The notes beneath the pieces were generated by a model that ran no database searches, was not told where the DNA came from, and was given only the letters and a program-made list of their open reading frames with translations. A stretch of DNA of 5,233 bases from Thermoanaerobaculia bacterium (GTDB lineage Bacteria > Acidobacteriota > Thermoanaerobaculia > Multivoradales > UBA5704), in NCBI GenBank assembly GCA_025937035.1, contig JAICSG010000340.1:1-5233 (forward strand), read 5' to 3'. Positions within the stretch are counted from its first letter, which is position 1; every line of letters starts with the position of its first letter. The translations under genes and the position numbers were made by a program. Positions 1 to 5,233 of this stretch are shown in pieces.

Positions 1-1332
1 CCGGCGCATGAAGAGGAGGGCCGCCAGCAGCACCCCCACGGTCACCGAGATCACCATGTCGAAGACCACCGTCAGGCTGAAGCAGGTGAGGAGGACGATC
101 ACGTCGCTCCGCGGCGCCACCCGCACGGCGTGGAGGAAGTGCTTGGCCTCGCTCATGTTCCAGGCCACGATCAGCAGCAGGGCGGCGAGCGAGGCCATGG
201 GGAGGTAGTTGAGGACGGGCGCCAGGATCAGCACCGCCGCCAGCACGAAGGCCGCGTGGAAGATGGCGGAGAGCGGCGAGCGCGCCCCCGAGCGGATGTT
301 GGTCGCCGTGCGGGCGAGTGCCCCGGTGGCGGCGATGCCGCCGAAGAAGGGGGCCACGATGTTCCCCACCCCCTGGGCCACCAGCTCGGCGTCCGGATCG
401 TGGGAGCCGCCGGTCATGCCGTCCGCCACCACGGCCGAGAGGAGGGACTCGATCGAGCCCAGCATGGCGATGGCGAAGGCCGAGGGGACCAGCTCGCGGA
501 TCAGCGCGAAGGAGATGCCGAGCGGCCGGCCGTCCGGCCCGGGCAGGCTCCACGGCAGCACCGGCAGCGGCGGGAGCTGGGGGATGCCGTCCTTGAACCG
601 GCTGAGGATGGTGGCCACCTCGAAGCCGGGTATCCAACGGGAGAGCAGGGCGGCCAGGATCCCCCCGAGGCCGAGGGCGATCAGCGGCCCCGGCACCTTG
701 CGGGTGACCCGCGGCCAGAGGATCAGGATGGCCAGCGTGAAGAGGCCGATCGCCAGGTCCGGCCAGCGCAGGGTGGGGACCGCCTGGGCCAGCGCCCCCA
801 CCTTCCCCAGATAGGTCTCGGGCATTTTTGCCACCGTCAGCCCGAGGAAGTCCTTGAGCTGGAGGGTGGCGATGACCACGGCGATGCCGGCGGTGAACCC
901 CGTGGTGACCGGATAGGGGACGAACTGGATCAGCCCCCCGAGGCGCGCAGCCCCCATGATCACCAGGAGGATGCCGGCCATCAGCCCCGCCAGGATCAGC
1001 CCGCCGAGGCCGAACCGGGCCGAGATCGGCGCCAGCAGCACCACGAAGGCCGCCGTGGGACCGCACACCTGGACCATCGATCCACCCAGGGCCGCGATCA
1101 CCGCGCCGGCGACGATGGCCGTATAGAGACCGTGCTGGGGAGCCACCCCCGACGCCACCGCCAGGGCCATGGAGAGCGGCAGGGCGACGATCCCCACCAC
1201 CACCCCGGCCAGGAGATCCGATCTCAGGTCTTTCCTGGAATAGCCGTGGCGCAGGGAGGCCCGCAGCGCCATGCCGAGTCGCATGGGAAAGGATTGGACG
1301 GCTCCGGAAGGAGCTTCATAACGGCGGGGCAT
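1..1332 (-). CDS. dauA: SulP-family anion/C4-dicarboxylate transporter, DauA type (partial: C-terminus beyond window)
   Basis: This is the first 444 residues of an inner-membrane SulP (SLC26-like) transporter; the frame is still open at base 1. Seen: hydrophobic helices through most of its length; the SulP signature region at residues 52-70 (PLSMALAVASGVAPQHGLY); a GGS..QVCGPTAAF segment at 83-96; GSIESLLSAVVADGM at 292-306; PFFGGIAATGALARTATNIR at 328-347; and LLLIVAWNMSEA at 385-396. From memory these match E. coli DauA (YchM), an aerobic succinate/C4-dicarboxylate transporter, almost segment for segment, ending at the FMRR that precedes its linker. The roughly 100-residue cytoplasmic STAS domain expected next lies outside the window. 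The ATG at 1332 is preceded by AGAGGT (1337-1342) at 4-nt spacing; the upstream gene ends 148 nt away, so it is probably a separate unit. Substrate is inferred: SulP members also carry sulfate or bicarbonate. Confidence 0.9.
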   Translation of the reverse strand, partial: MPRRYEAPSGAVQSFPMRLGMALRASLRHGYSRKDLRSDLLAGVVVGIVALPLSMALAVASGVAPQHGLYTAIVAGAVIAALGGSMVQVCGPTAAFVVLLAPISARFGLGGLILAGLMAGILLVIMGAARLGGLIQFVPYPVTTGFTAGIAVVIATLQLKDFLGLTVAKMPETYLGKVGALAQAVPTLRWPDLAIGLFTLAILILWPRVTRKVPGPLIALGLGGILAALLSRWIPGFEVATILSRFKDGIPQLPPLPVLPWSLPGPDGRPLGISFALIRELVPSAFAIAMLGSIESLLSAVVADGMTGGSHDPDAELVAQGVGNIVAPFFGGIAATGALARTATNIRSGARSPLSAIFHAAFVLAAVLILAPVLNYLPMASLAALLLIVAWNMSEAKHFLHAVRVAPRSDVIVLLTCFSLTVVFDMVISVTVGVLLAALLFMRR

Positions 1333-1383
1333 GGGTACCTCTGGAACCGAAAGATTTATTCGCGGGGAACTATAAGGGAAGGG

Positions 1384-1406
1384 GGCCGGGGGCGCCCCAC
1401 CCGGCC
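1384..1406. repeat. 7-bp GC inverted repeat between methyltransferase and transporter genes
   Basis: GGCCGGG (1384-1390) and CCCGGCC (1400-1406) are perfect reverse complements around a 9-nt loop. A GGGGCGCCCC palindrome inside offers an alternative pairing. In the minus-strand transcript it would form about 50 nt upstream of the transporter start and is followed by CCCTTCCCTTATAG, which is not a good U-tract. It could help end the methyltransferase transcript or be a chance structure in GC-rich DNA. The only A+T-richer stretch of this intergenic region (about 1351-1378) follows it and probably holds the transporter promoter, but I found no convincing -35/-10 pair. Confidence 0.35.
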
Positions 1407-1425
1407 GGGTAGGGAGGAAGGACGA

Positions 1426-1501
1426 ACACGGACGGACACGGACGAGCAAGGACCCCGTGACCGTCCGTGTTTCGTCCGTGTCAGTCCGTGCCCGTCTGTG
1501 C
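1426..1501. repeat. Inverted array of a GTCCGTGT-like octamer at about 10-11 bp spacing
   Basis: Two copies of ACACGGAC (starting at 1426 and 1436) face four copies of its reverse complement: GTCCGTGT at 1463 and 1474, GTCCGTGC at 1484 and GTCTGTGC at 1494. Start-to-start spacings within each arm are 10, 11, 10 and 10 bp, close to one helical turn. The innermost arms pair perfectly over 9 bp (1436-1444 with 1462-1470, 17-nt loop) and the pairing continues after a small internal loop through the next copies. A looser symmetry reaches AGGGAGGA at 1411 and TCCCTCCT near 1509. The array covers the end of the methyltransferase gene, supplying its TGA and last codons. It could be a bidirectional terminator, a protein-binding array or a dispersed intergenic repeat; the sequence does not decide. 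Confidence 0.75.
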
Positions 1502-3058
1502 TCCCTCCTCCCGCGCCAACTGCACCAGCACCTCCATGTGCCCCGTCTGCGGAAACAGGTCGATGAGCACGAAGCTCTCGATCCGGAAGGCCTTCTGGAG
1601 GGTCTTCAGGTCGCGGGCGAGGGCGGCGGGGTGGCAGGAGACGTAGGTCAGCCGCCGGGGCGGATGGTCCATCAGGGCGTTGCGCACGTCGCGCGAGAGG
1701 CCGCCCCGGGGAGGATCGACGATCACGCGGTCCAGCCCCTCGGGCATCTTCCTCACCCAGCTCTCCACCACCTGGCCCACCACCTCGACGTTGGCCGCGT
1801 GGTTCCGCCGCACGTTGAGCCGGGCGTAGCGGGAGCTGACCGGGTCGGACTCGACGGCGGTCACCTTCTCGTAGAGCCGGGAGAGCGGCAGGCTGAACAG
1901 GCCCACCCCGGAGTAGAGATCGACCGCCGCCCCCCCCGTCCAGGGGCCGACCGTGACCTCCACGAGCCGCGGCAGCAGTCCCCGGTGCCCCTGGAAGAAG
2001 CAGCGGGCGTCGTAGGAATAGGTGAAGTCCCCCACCTGGGTGGACACCTCGCCGTGCGGCAAGCCCTCGATCACCGGCGACACGGTGACCGCGCCGTGAT
2101 CCCCCACCGCGAGGTCGATGCGCGGCGGCGCTCCCGGGCTGAGATGGGCGGGGAGCTCGCGCAGCAGCGCCTCCAGCTCCGGCACCAGCAGCGGGCAGCG
2201 GGTGACGGGGACGAGGTCGTTGGTCCCCCGGGCGTGATAGCCCACGCGCATGCCGCCGGTCTCAGGATCGGCCGCCGCGTGGACCTGGGTGCGCAGGCGG
2301 TACCCCCAGGGCTCCCCCTTGAGGATCTCGACATCCTCGGGGATCTTGATGTGCGCCAGATGCTCCAGGGTCTCGCGCACGGCCTGCACCTTGAGACGGG
2401 TCTGGGTCTCGTCGTCCAGATGCTGGAGATCGCAGATGCTGGCCCGGGAGAGCTCCGGCACGGGATCGGGGCGGCGGTCCGGCCCGGGCTCGAGGATCTC
2501 GACGATCTCCGCCCGGCCGTAGTCCGGCTTCCGCTCGACGATCCGCGCCCGCACCAGATCCCCCGGGGCCGAGCGGGGGACGAAGATCGGCACCCCCTCG
2601 TACCGGGCGAGCCCCTCTCCACCGGCCACCAGCTTCTCGATCCGCGACCGGATCTCGTTGACGTCGGCCAGCTTGGCTCCCGGCGGAGGCGGCGCCAGCG
2701 GGGGCAGCGGAGGGGGTGGCGAGAGCCTCGCCTTCCCCTCCAGGACCTTATTGGCGAAGTCGTAGGCCTCGCGCCGCGCGGGGGCGGGGCCCCGGCGGTC
2801 GCCCCGGAACGGCGGACGGCGCTCGCCGCCTTCCCGCGGCGGCCGGGGTCCGCGCTCCCGCCGCTCTTCAAAAGACCGGGGAGGGCGCCGCTCGCCGCCT
2901 TCCCTGGGGGGACGGGGCGGACGGCCACCTTCCGGCCCGCGGTCCCGCCGCTGGCCCGGGGGTCCTCCGGGCCGCCCTCCCTGCGGGCCCCGGCCCTGGC
3001 CGCCTCCCGGTCCGCGTCCGCCGCCGGGCCCTCGCCCACCCCCCTGGGGTCCTCTCAT
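1481..3058 (-). CDS. TrmA/RlmD-family RNA (uracil-C5)-methyltransferase with TRAM domain and RGG-like N-terminal tail
   Basis: A 525-residue SAM-dependent enzyme predicted to make 5-methyluridine in rRNA or tRNA. Seen: an Arg/Gly/Pro-rich tail at residues 1-96, a poly-proline run at 113-126, a TRAM-like RNA-binding domain at about 140-195, FFQ at 354-356, SAM motif DLYSGVGLFSLPL at 380-392, DPPRGG at 448-453, catalytic Cys475 in YVSCHPAALARDL, and Glu509 in FPQTGHME. The closest family is RlmD (23S rRNA U1939), but RlmC, RlmCD or TrmA specificity cannot be excluded. Of the four cysteines that hold the RlmD 4Fe-4S cluster, only the third (Cys209 in CDLQHL) and fourth (Cys288 in CPLL) remain; the first two are Val and Ala. 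The start is set by an ATGA overlap with the upstream RNase Z-like gene and GGAGGGG ahead of it; the frame continues upstream to 3277 but only inside that gene. The family usually has about 430-450 residues, so the excess is the tail. Confidence 0.9.
   Translation of the reverse strand: MRGPQGGGRGPGGGRGPGGGQGRGPQGGRPGGPPGQRRDRGPEGGRPPRPPREGGERRPPRSFEERRERGPRPPREGGERRPPFRGDRRGPAPARREAYDFANKVLEGKARLSPPPPLPPLAPPPPGAKLADVNEIRSRIEKLVAGGEGLARYEGVPIFVPRSAPGDLVRARIVERKPDYGRAEIVEILEPGPDRRPDPVPELSRASICDLQHLDDETQTRLKVQAVRETLEHLAHIKIPEDVEILKGEPWGYRLRTQVHAAADPETGGMRVGYHARGTNDLVPVTRCPLLVPELEALLRELPAHLSPGAPPRIDLAVGDHGAVTVSPVIEGLPHGEVSTQVGDFTYSYDARCFFQGHRGLLPRLVEVTVGPWTGGAAVDLYSGVGLFSLPLSRLYEKVTAVESDPVSSRYARLNVRRNHAANVEVVGQVVESWVRKMPEGLDRVIVDPPRGGLSRDVRNALMDHPPRRLTYVSCHPAALARDLKTLQKAFRIESFVLIDLFPQTGHMEVLVQLAREEGAQTGTD
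2821..2904 (-). repeat. Internal 69-bp-spaced direct repeat in the methyltransferase tail
   Basis: The 15-mer GCTCGCCGCCTTCCC occurs at 2821-2835 and again at 2890-2904 (plus-strand reading), exactly 69 bp apart, so the frame is kept. In protein it gives two copies of PRPPREGGERRPP at about residues 48-60 and 71-83. This suggests in-frame tandem duplication of a 23-residue unit within the Arg/Gly/Pro-rich tail. Confidence 0.65.
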
Positions 3059-3073
3059 CCTTCTTTCCCCTCC
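3055..3073 (-). promoter_or_regulatory. ATGA stop-start overlap with internal Shine-Dalgarno (translational coupling)
   Basis: The TGA of the RNase Z-like gene (3057-3055) overlaps the ATG of the methyltransferase gene (3058-3056) as ATGA. A purine-rich stretch GGAGGGGAAAGAAGG (3073-3059, minus strand) lies just upstream and encodes the last residues of the RNase Z-like protein. The arrangement fixes the methyltransferase start and implies that its translation depends on ribosomes finishing the upstream gene. Confidence 0.75.
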
Positions 3074-3891
3074 ACCAGAATGTGAATCCTCGGCGCCAGC
3101 TCCGGCAGGCGCCGCTCGACCTCGGCCCGCAGCTCCTCGACGCGGAACCGGCGTGACAGGTGATGCAAGACGATGGCCTCGTTGTGGAAGTCCGCCGCCC
3201 GGCTCTCGATATCCCCCAGGTAGAGGTGCTTGAAACGCTCCCCCTTGTCCCGGTGCTCCTCGCCGAGGAAGGTGCACTCCACCATCAGCACCCGGCCGCG
3301 GAAGATCCGCGGCTCCATCTCGAAGATCCGCGGGCCCGTGTCCCCGCAGTAGGAGAGCCAGAGATCCTCGACCGTCTCGGAGGTGTCCACCCCCTGGGTC
3401 CGCAGGGCGATCAGCTCCGCCGCCGGCAGCCCCGCGAAGGCCGGGGCCAGCCGCCGCCGCCCGTGCCAGAGGTGATAGCCGAGGGTCGGCACCACGTGAT
3501 CGACGGCGAAGGCCTCCATGGTCAGCCCCTTCCCCACCGCAACCCGGTCGCCGGGATGGAGGGGGTGGAGATCGTACCGGTAGCGGGCCCGCTCCAGCGT
3601 CTCCGCCGCGGCGATGAAGGCGCCCAGCGGCTCCGCGATCTCGGCTGGGCAGAAGACCCGGGTGTGGACCAGCCGGTGGAGCGAGCGCTGGGAGAGGACG
3701 TACGGCAGCCCCAGCGCGTGGTCCAGATGGCCGTGGGTGAGGAAGATGTCCGGCGCGCCCGCGAGCTGCAGCGCGCCCCGGCCCACGTCCAGCGCCAGCC
3801 CCGGCGGATGCACCCGGAACCAGTTGTCGTCGCCGGCGCGAGACCAGCCCTCGATACGGAGGTCACCGAAACGGAGCTCGACGGGTCGCAT
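3055..3891 (-). CDS. Short-form RNase Z-like (TRZ1-type) metallo-beta-lactamase-fold endoribonuclease
   Basis: A 278-residue MBL-fold protein; the best guess is a tRNA 3'-end endonuclease. Seen: HGHLDH at residues 53-58 (motif II), His132 in DHVVPTLGYH, Asp184 in CGDTG, VECTFLGEEH at 204-213, His222 in KHLYLGDI, and His244 in HHLSRRF. These correspond to the zinc ligands and catalytic His of RNase Z. From memory, the overall order and length match the roughly 280-residue plant nuclear-type TRZ1 better than E. coli ElaC. The second His of the usual G-H-x-H is Tyr224 here. No signal peptide or membrane segment, so cytoplasmic. The ATG at 3891 is the only sensible start because an in-frame TGA lies three codons upstream; there is no clear Shine-Dalgarno. 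It overlaps the downstream methyltransferase gene by 4 nt, supporting a shared RNA-maturation role. Another MBL hydrolase activity cannot be ruled out. Confidence 0.85.
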   Translation of the reverse strand: MRPVELRFGDLRIEGWSRAGDDNWFRVHPPGLALDVGRGALQLAGAPDIFLTHGHLDHALGLPYVLSQRSLHRLVHTRVFCPAEIAEPLGAFIAAAETLERARYRYDLHPLHPGDRVAVGKGLTMEAFAVDHVVPTLGYHLWHGRRRLAPAFAGLPAAELIALRTQGVDTSETVEDLWLSYCGDTGPRIFEMEPRIFRGRVLMVECTFLGEEHRDKGERFKHLYLGDIESRAADFHNEAIVLHHLSRRFRVEELRAEVERRLPELAPRIHILVEGKEG

Positions 3892-3909
3892 GCAAGATCA
3901 GGGGGCAGG

Positions 3910-3937
3910 CCCGCCGCCCGGAGGGCCGGACGGCGGG
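3910..3937 (-). terminator. 12-bp GC-rich hairpin between GAPDH-like and RNase Z-like genes
   Basis: On the minus strand CCCGCCGTCCGG pairs with CCGGGCGGCGGG around a CCCT tetraloop: 12 bp with a single U-G wobble in RNA. It starts 17 nt after the GAPDH-like stop and ends 18 nt before the RNase Z-like ATG. No U-tract follows (CCTGCCCCCTGATCTTGC), so it is not a textbook intrinsic terminator. It may be an atypical terminator, a 3'-end stabiliser or processing site, or a structure that modulates translation of the RNase Z-like gene, which lacks a visible Shine-Dalgarno. The hairpin is certain as sequence; its function is inferred. Confidence 0.5.
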
Positions 3938-3954
3938 ATGACAGGCCGGAAGGA

Positions 3955-5016
3955 TCAGATCTCCCGGTAGAGCCAGCGGCGGAGCGGGTTGAGACGGCTC
4001 TCCACGCTCTTCCAGTCGGGCTCGATCAGCCAGAGGGCCGCCGATACCGAGGAGAGCAGCGAGTTGCCGTCCTGGGGGGTGAAGCAGAAGCCGTAGACCT
4101 CCCGCTTGCGCCGCACGGCGACGGTCGGCATCACCGCCACGGTCTGGGAGAGGATGCGCCCGTAGTAGCCGTGGTCGCGGCCGAAGCTGAAGATCAGGTT
4201 GGCGTAGCGCTTGTCGGTCACCGCCACCAGGGGGTTGGCCCGCAGGCGCTTCTTGACCTCCTCGGCGGTGATGTCGCGGTCGAGCTCCAGGTTGAACCAG
4301 ATCGAGTGCATGTACTGGGTGTTGAGCTTGACCGCGCTGGAGAAGAGGTCGAGATCCAGGTTGAGCGTCTCGAAGACGTGATGGGCGTCCCGGGCGTGGT
4401 GGGTGCCGAACTCGGGATCGTCGTGCTTGCCGACGTTGGGGGCCGGGATGTAGGAATCCGACTGCGAGATGTCGTTCGCTCGCCGCATGCAGACGAAGGT
4501 CCCCTTGCGCAGGTGGTACTTGCCGTCGTCGTGCGCGATCGTCTTGATCAAGGTGGTGATGTTGTGGGTGTTGCAGGAGACGATCTGGACGAAGCGGTCC
4601 TCCCCGGGCACCAGGGTCTCGTCGTTGATGCCGCGGGCGTAGGGCTTGCCGAAGCCGAACTCGCTCCCCTGGGCCAGGAAGCCCTTGGGGCCGCTCAGAT
4701 TCTCGTAGTACTTCTCCTTGTTCTCGTTGCCGGCCGGGGTGCAATCGACGACCACCGTGGCCCGTTCCAGGGCCTCCCGGGACTCGAAGCTCACCTCATG
4801 GCCCAGCTTCTCGAACTCCGAGCGGACGTCCTCGTCCACCGCCAGCTTGGCTCCGCGCTGGATCAGGTGGTTGAGCTTGGCCCGGTCGGACGCGAGCGGC
4901 GTCCGCTTGTGGAAGGTGACCTCATCGATTCCCATGCGATCCCGGAAGTCGGTGAAGAGACCGAGCAGGGGCTCGCCAATCGTTCCCGTGCCCACGACGT
5001 GGACGATCTTTTTCAT
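3955..5016 (-). CDS. Type II (archaeal-style) glyceraldehyde-3-phosphate dehydrogenase-like protein
   Basis: A 353-residue NAD(P)-dependent dehydrogenase, close to the usual 335-345 of type II GAPDH. Seen: Rossmann motif GTGTIG at residues 9-14; HKRTP at 36-40 where the cofactor ribose is read; VVVDCTPAGNENK at 88-100; catalytic Cys148 in QIVSCNTHNITTL; MRRANDISQSDSYIPAP at 177-193 followed by HHARD at 206-210; and LNTQYMHSIWFNLEL at 231-245, whose His237 fits the catalytic His of the type II T-x-x-M-H motif. Type II enzymes oxidise glyceraldehyde-3-phosphate with phosphate to 1,3-bisphosphoglycerate or run the reverse, and are typical of archaea with scattered bacterial members. The residue after SCNT is His where archaeal enzymes usually have Thr, and the C-terminus (QDGNSLLSSVSAALWLIEP) departs from the usual PENIDAIRA, so the substrate could differ. 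AGAGGG (5021-5026) precedes the ATG by 4 nt; a sigma-54-like promoter lies upstream. Confidence 0.8.
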   Translation of the reverse strand: MKKIVHVVGTGTIGEPLLGLFTDFRDRMGIDEVTFHKRTPLASDRAKLNHLIQRGAKLAVDEDVRSEFEKLGHEVSFESREALERATVVVDCTPAGNENKEKYYENLSGPKGFLAQGSEFGFGKPYARGINDETLVPGEDRFVQIVSCNTHNITTLIKTIAHDDGKYHLRKGTFVCMRRANDISQSDSYIPAPNVGKHDDPEFGTHHARDAHHVFETLNLDLDLFSSAVKLNTQYMHSIWFNLELDRDITAEEVKKRLRANPLVAVTDKRYANLIFSFGRDHGYYGRILSQTVAVMPTVAVRRKREVYGFCFTPQDGNSLLSSVSAALWLIEPDWKSVESRLNPLRRWLYREI

Positions 5017-5084
5017 GGTTCCCTCTCGAAAACGGTTGAAAGCGAAGCGAAGGAGCTGAAACCCGTTACGACGGGCCGGAGATT

Positions 5085-5100
5085 AGCACAGGGCGTGCCA
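5085..5100 (-). promoter_or_regulatory. Sigma-54 (RpoN) -24/-12 promoter for the GAPDH-like gene
   Basis: The minus strand reads TGGCACGCCCTGTGCT, against the RpoN consensus TGGCACG-N4-TTGC[A/T]. Every fixed position matches except one T read as G. The invariant GG (5099-5098) and GC (5087-5086) are at the required spacing. A start about 12 nt downstream, near 5074, gives a leader of roughly 58 nt to the ATG at 5016. Position (intergenic, correct strand, suitable leader length) supports function. No activator binding site was identified; it would lie upstream, probably inside or beyond the 5136-5233 gene. Confidence 0.6.
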
Positions 5101-5135
5101 GAGGGGGGACAGGATGGAAGACGGGAAGGATGGGA
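5101..5135 (-). terminator. C-rich, G-poor tract after a stop codon (possible Rho loading site)
   Basis: Immediately after the TGA of the upstream gene, the 35 nt of minus-strand transcript contain 20 C, 11 U, 2 A and only 2 G, in an otherwise GC-balanced region. It includes two CCATCCT copies 16 nt apart and a run of six C. This bias is typical of Rho utilisation sites and there is no intrinsic-terminator hairpin here. It would separate the upstream gene from the sigma-54-driven gene. The tract is short, so this is tentative. Confidence 0.3.
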
Positions 5136-5233
5136 TCAGCGAGCCTTGATGTCCCCGGTCACCACGCACTCGACATCGGCGCCGTGGAAGGTCCTCGGCA
5201 GCCGCCGGCCAGCCTCGGCATCGCGCACGTAGA
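5136..5233 (-). CDS. C-terminal fragment of an unrecognised protein (5' part beyond window)
   Basis: The last 31 codons of a minus-strand gene, reading YVRDAEAGRRLPRTFHGADV and finishing VVTGDIKAR before a TGA at 5138-5136. The fragment is charged with no membrane segment. G/C at most third codon positions and the stop followed by the C-rich tract and promoter support a true gene end. It is in the same direction as all its neighbours. I do not recognise the family; the fragment is too short to assign a function. Confidence 0.55.
   Translation of the reverse strand, partial: YVRDAEAGRRLPRTFHGADVECVVTGDIKAR

Noticed and set aside
1355..1374. Possible sigma-70 -10 boxes (TATAGT at 1369-1374, AATAAA at 1355-1360, minus strand) for the transporter
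   Set aside because: Neither has a recognisable -35 hexamer at 16-18 bp, so a promoter position cannot be supported.
130..3085. Long plus-strand open frames of 478 (130-1566) and 542 (1457-3085) codons
   Set aside because: Both are His/Arg/Gly-rich antisense readings of the transporter and methyltransferase genes and cross the intergenic repeat without any start-site signal.
3059..3277. A 73-residue upstream extension of the methyltransferase frame starting at 3277
   Set aside because: It lies wholly inside the RNase Z-like gene in another frame, and the ATG at 3058 has the ATGA overlap and a purine-rich ribosome site.
3863..4744. A 293-codon minus-strand frame overlapping the GAPDH-like gene
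   Set aside because: It is a low-complexity Arg/Pro/Gln/Gly frame shadow; the GAPDH-like frame contains all conserved motifs.
5062..5075. CCCGT-TACG-ACGGG hairpin near the predicted sigma-54 start site
   Set aside because: A 5-bp stem is easily found by chance at this base composition, and nothing else marks it as a regulatory element.
3160..5232. A 690-codon open frame on the plus strand
   Set aside because: It is the antisense shadow of the RNase Z-like and GAPDH-like genes in high-GC DNA; its translation is Arg/Gly/Val/Asp-rich with no family motif, while the minus strand shows clear catalytic motifs.

Overview
The window is very G+C-rich DNA (about two thirds or more by eye). It carries five protein-coding genes, all on the minus strand; two run off the window edges. 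It looks like a bacterial chromosome. The DauA-type SulP transporter closely resembles the proteobacterial protein, and there is a near-consensus sigma-54 promoter. The high G+C plus a type II (archaeal-style) glyceraldehyde-3-phosphate dehydrogenase would suit a deltaproteobacterium-like or related environmental lineage, but I cannot fix the taxon from the sequence alone. No rRNA, tRNA, CRISPR array, insertion sequence or integrase was seen.

In transcription order (high to low coordinates) the layout is as follows. (1) 5136-5233: the last 31 codons of an unrecognised gene. (2) 5017-5135: an intergenic region with a C-rich, G-poor tract just after that stop, then a sigma-54-type -24/-12 element (5085-5100) pointing at the next gene. 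(3) 3955-5016: a complete type II GAPDH-like dehydrogenase. (4) 3892-3954: a 63-nt spacer containing a strong 12-bp hairpin. (5) 3055-3891: a short-form, TRZ1-like RNase Z metallo-beta-lactamase protein. (6) 1481-3058: a TrmA/RlmD-family RNA m5U methyltransferase whose start overlaps the RNase Z stop in an ATGA junction. It has an unusual Arg/Gly/Pro-rich N-terminal tail and lacks two of the four usual Fe-S cysteines. (7) 1333-1480: an intergenic region with an inverted array of a GTCCGTGT-like octamer at helical-turn spacing, plus a second small GC hairpin. (8) 1-1332: the N-terminal 444 residues of a DauA/SulP anion transporter, cut off before its STAS domain.

The RNase Z-like and methyltransferase genes form a tight, probably translationally coupled pair with an RNA processing/modification theme. 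The GAPDH-like gene may share their transcript or end at the 3910-3937 hairpin. The transporter is probably a separate unit. I see no obviously new multi-gene system. The most interesting points are the sigma-54 element on the GAPDH-like gene, the modified Fe-S site and RGG-like tail of the methyltransferase, and the octamer array that runs into the methyltransferase stop codon.
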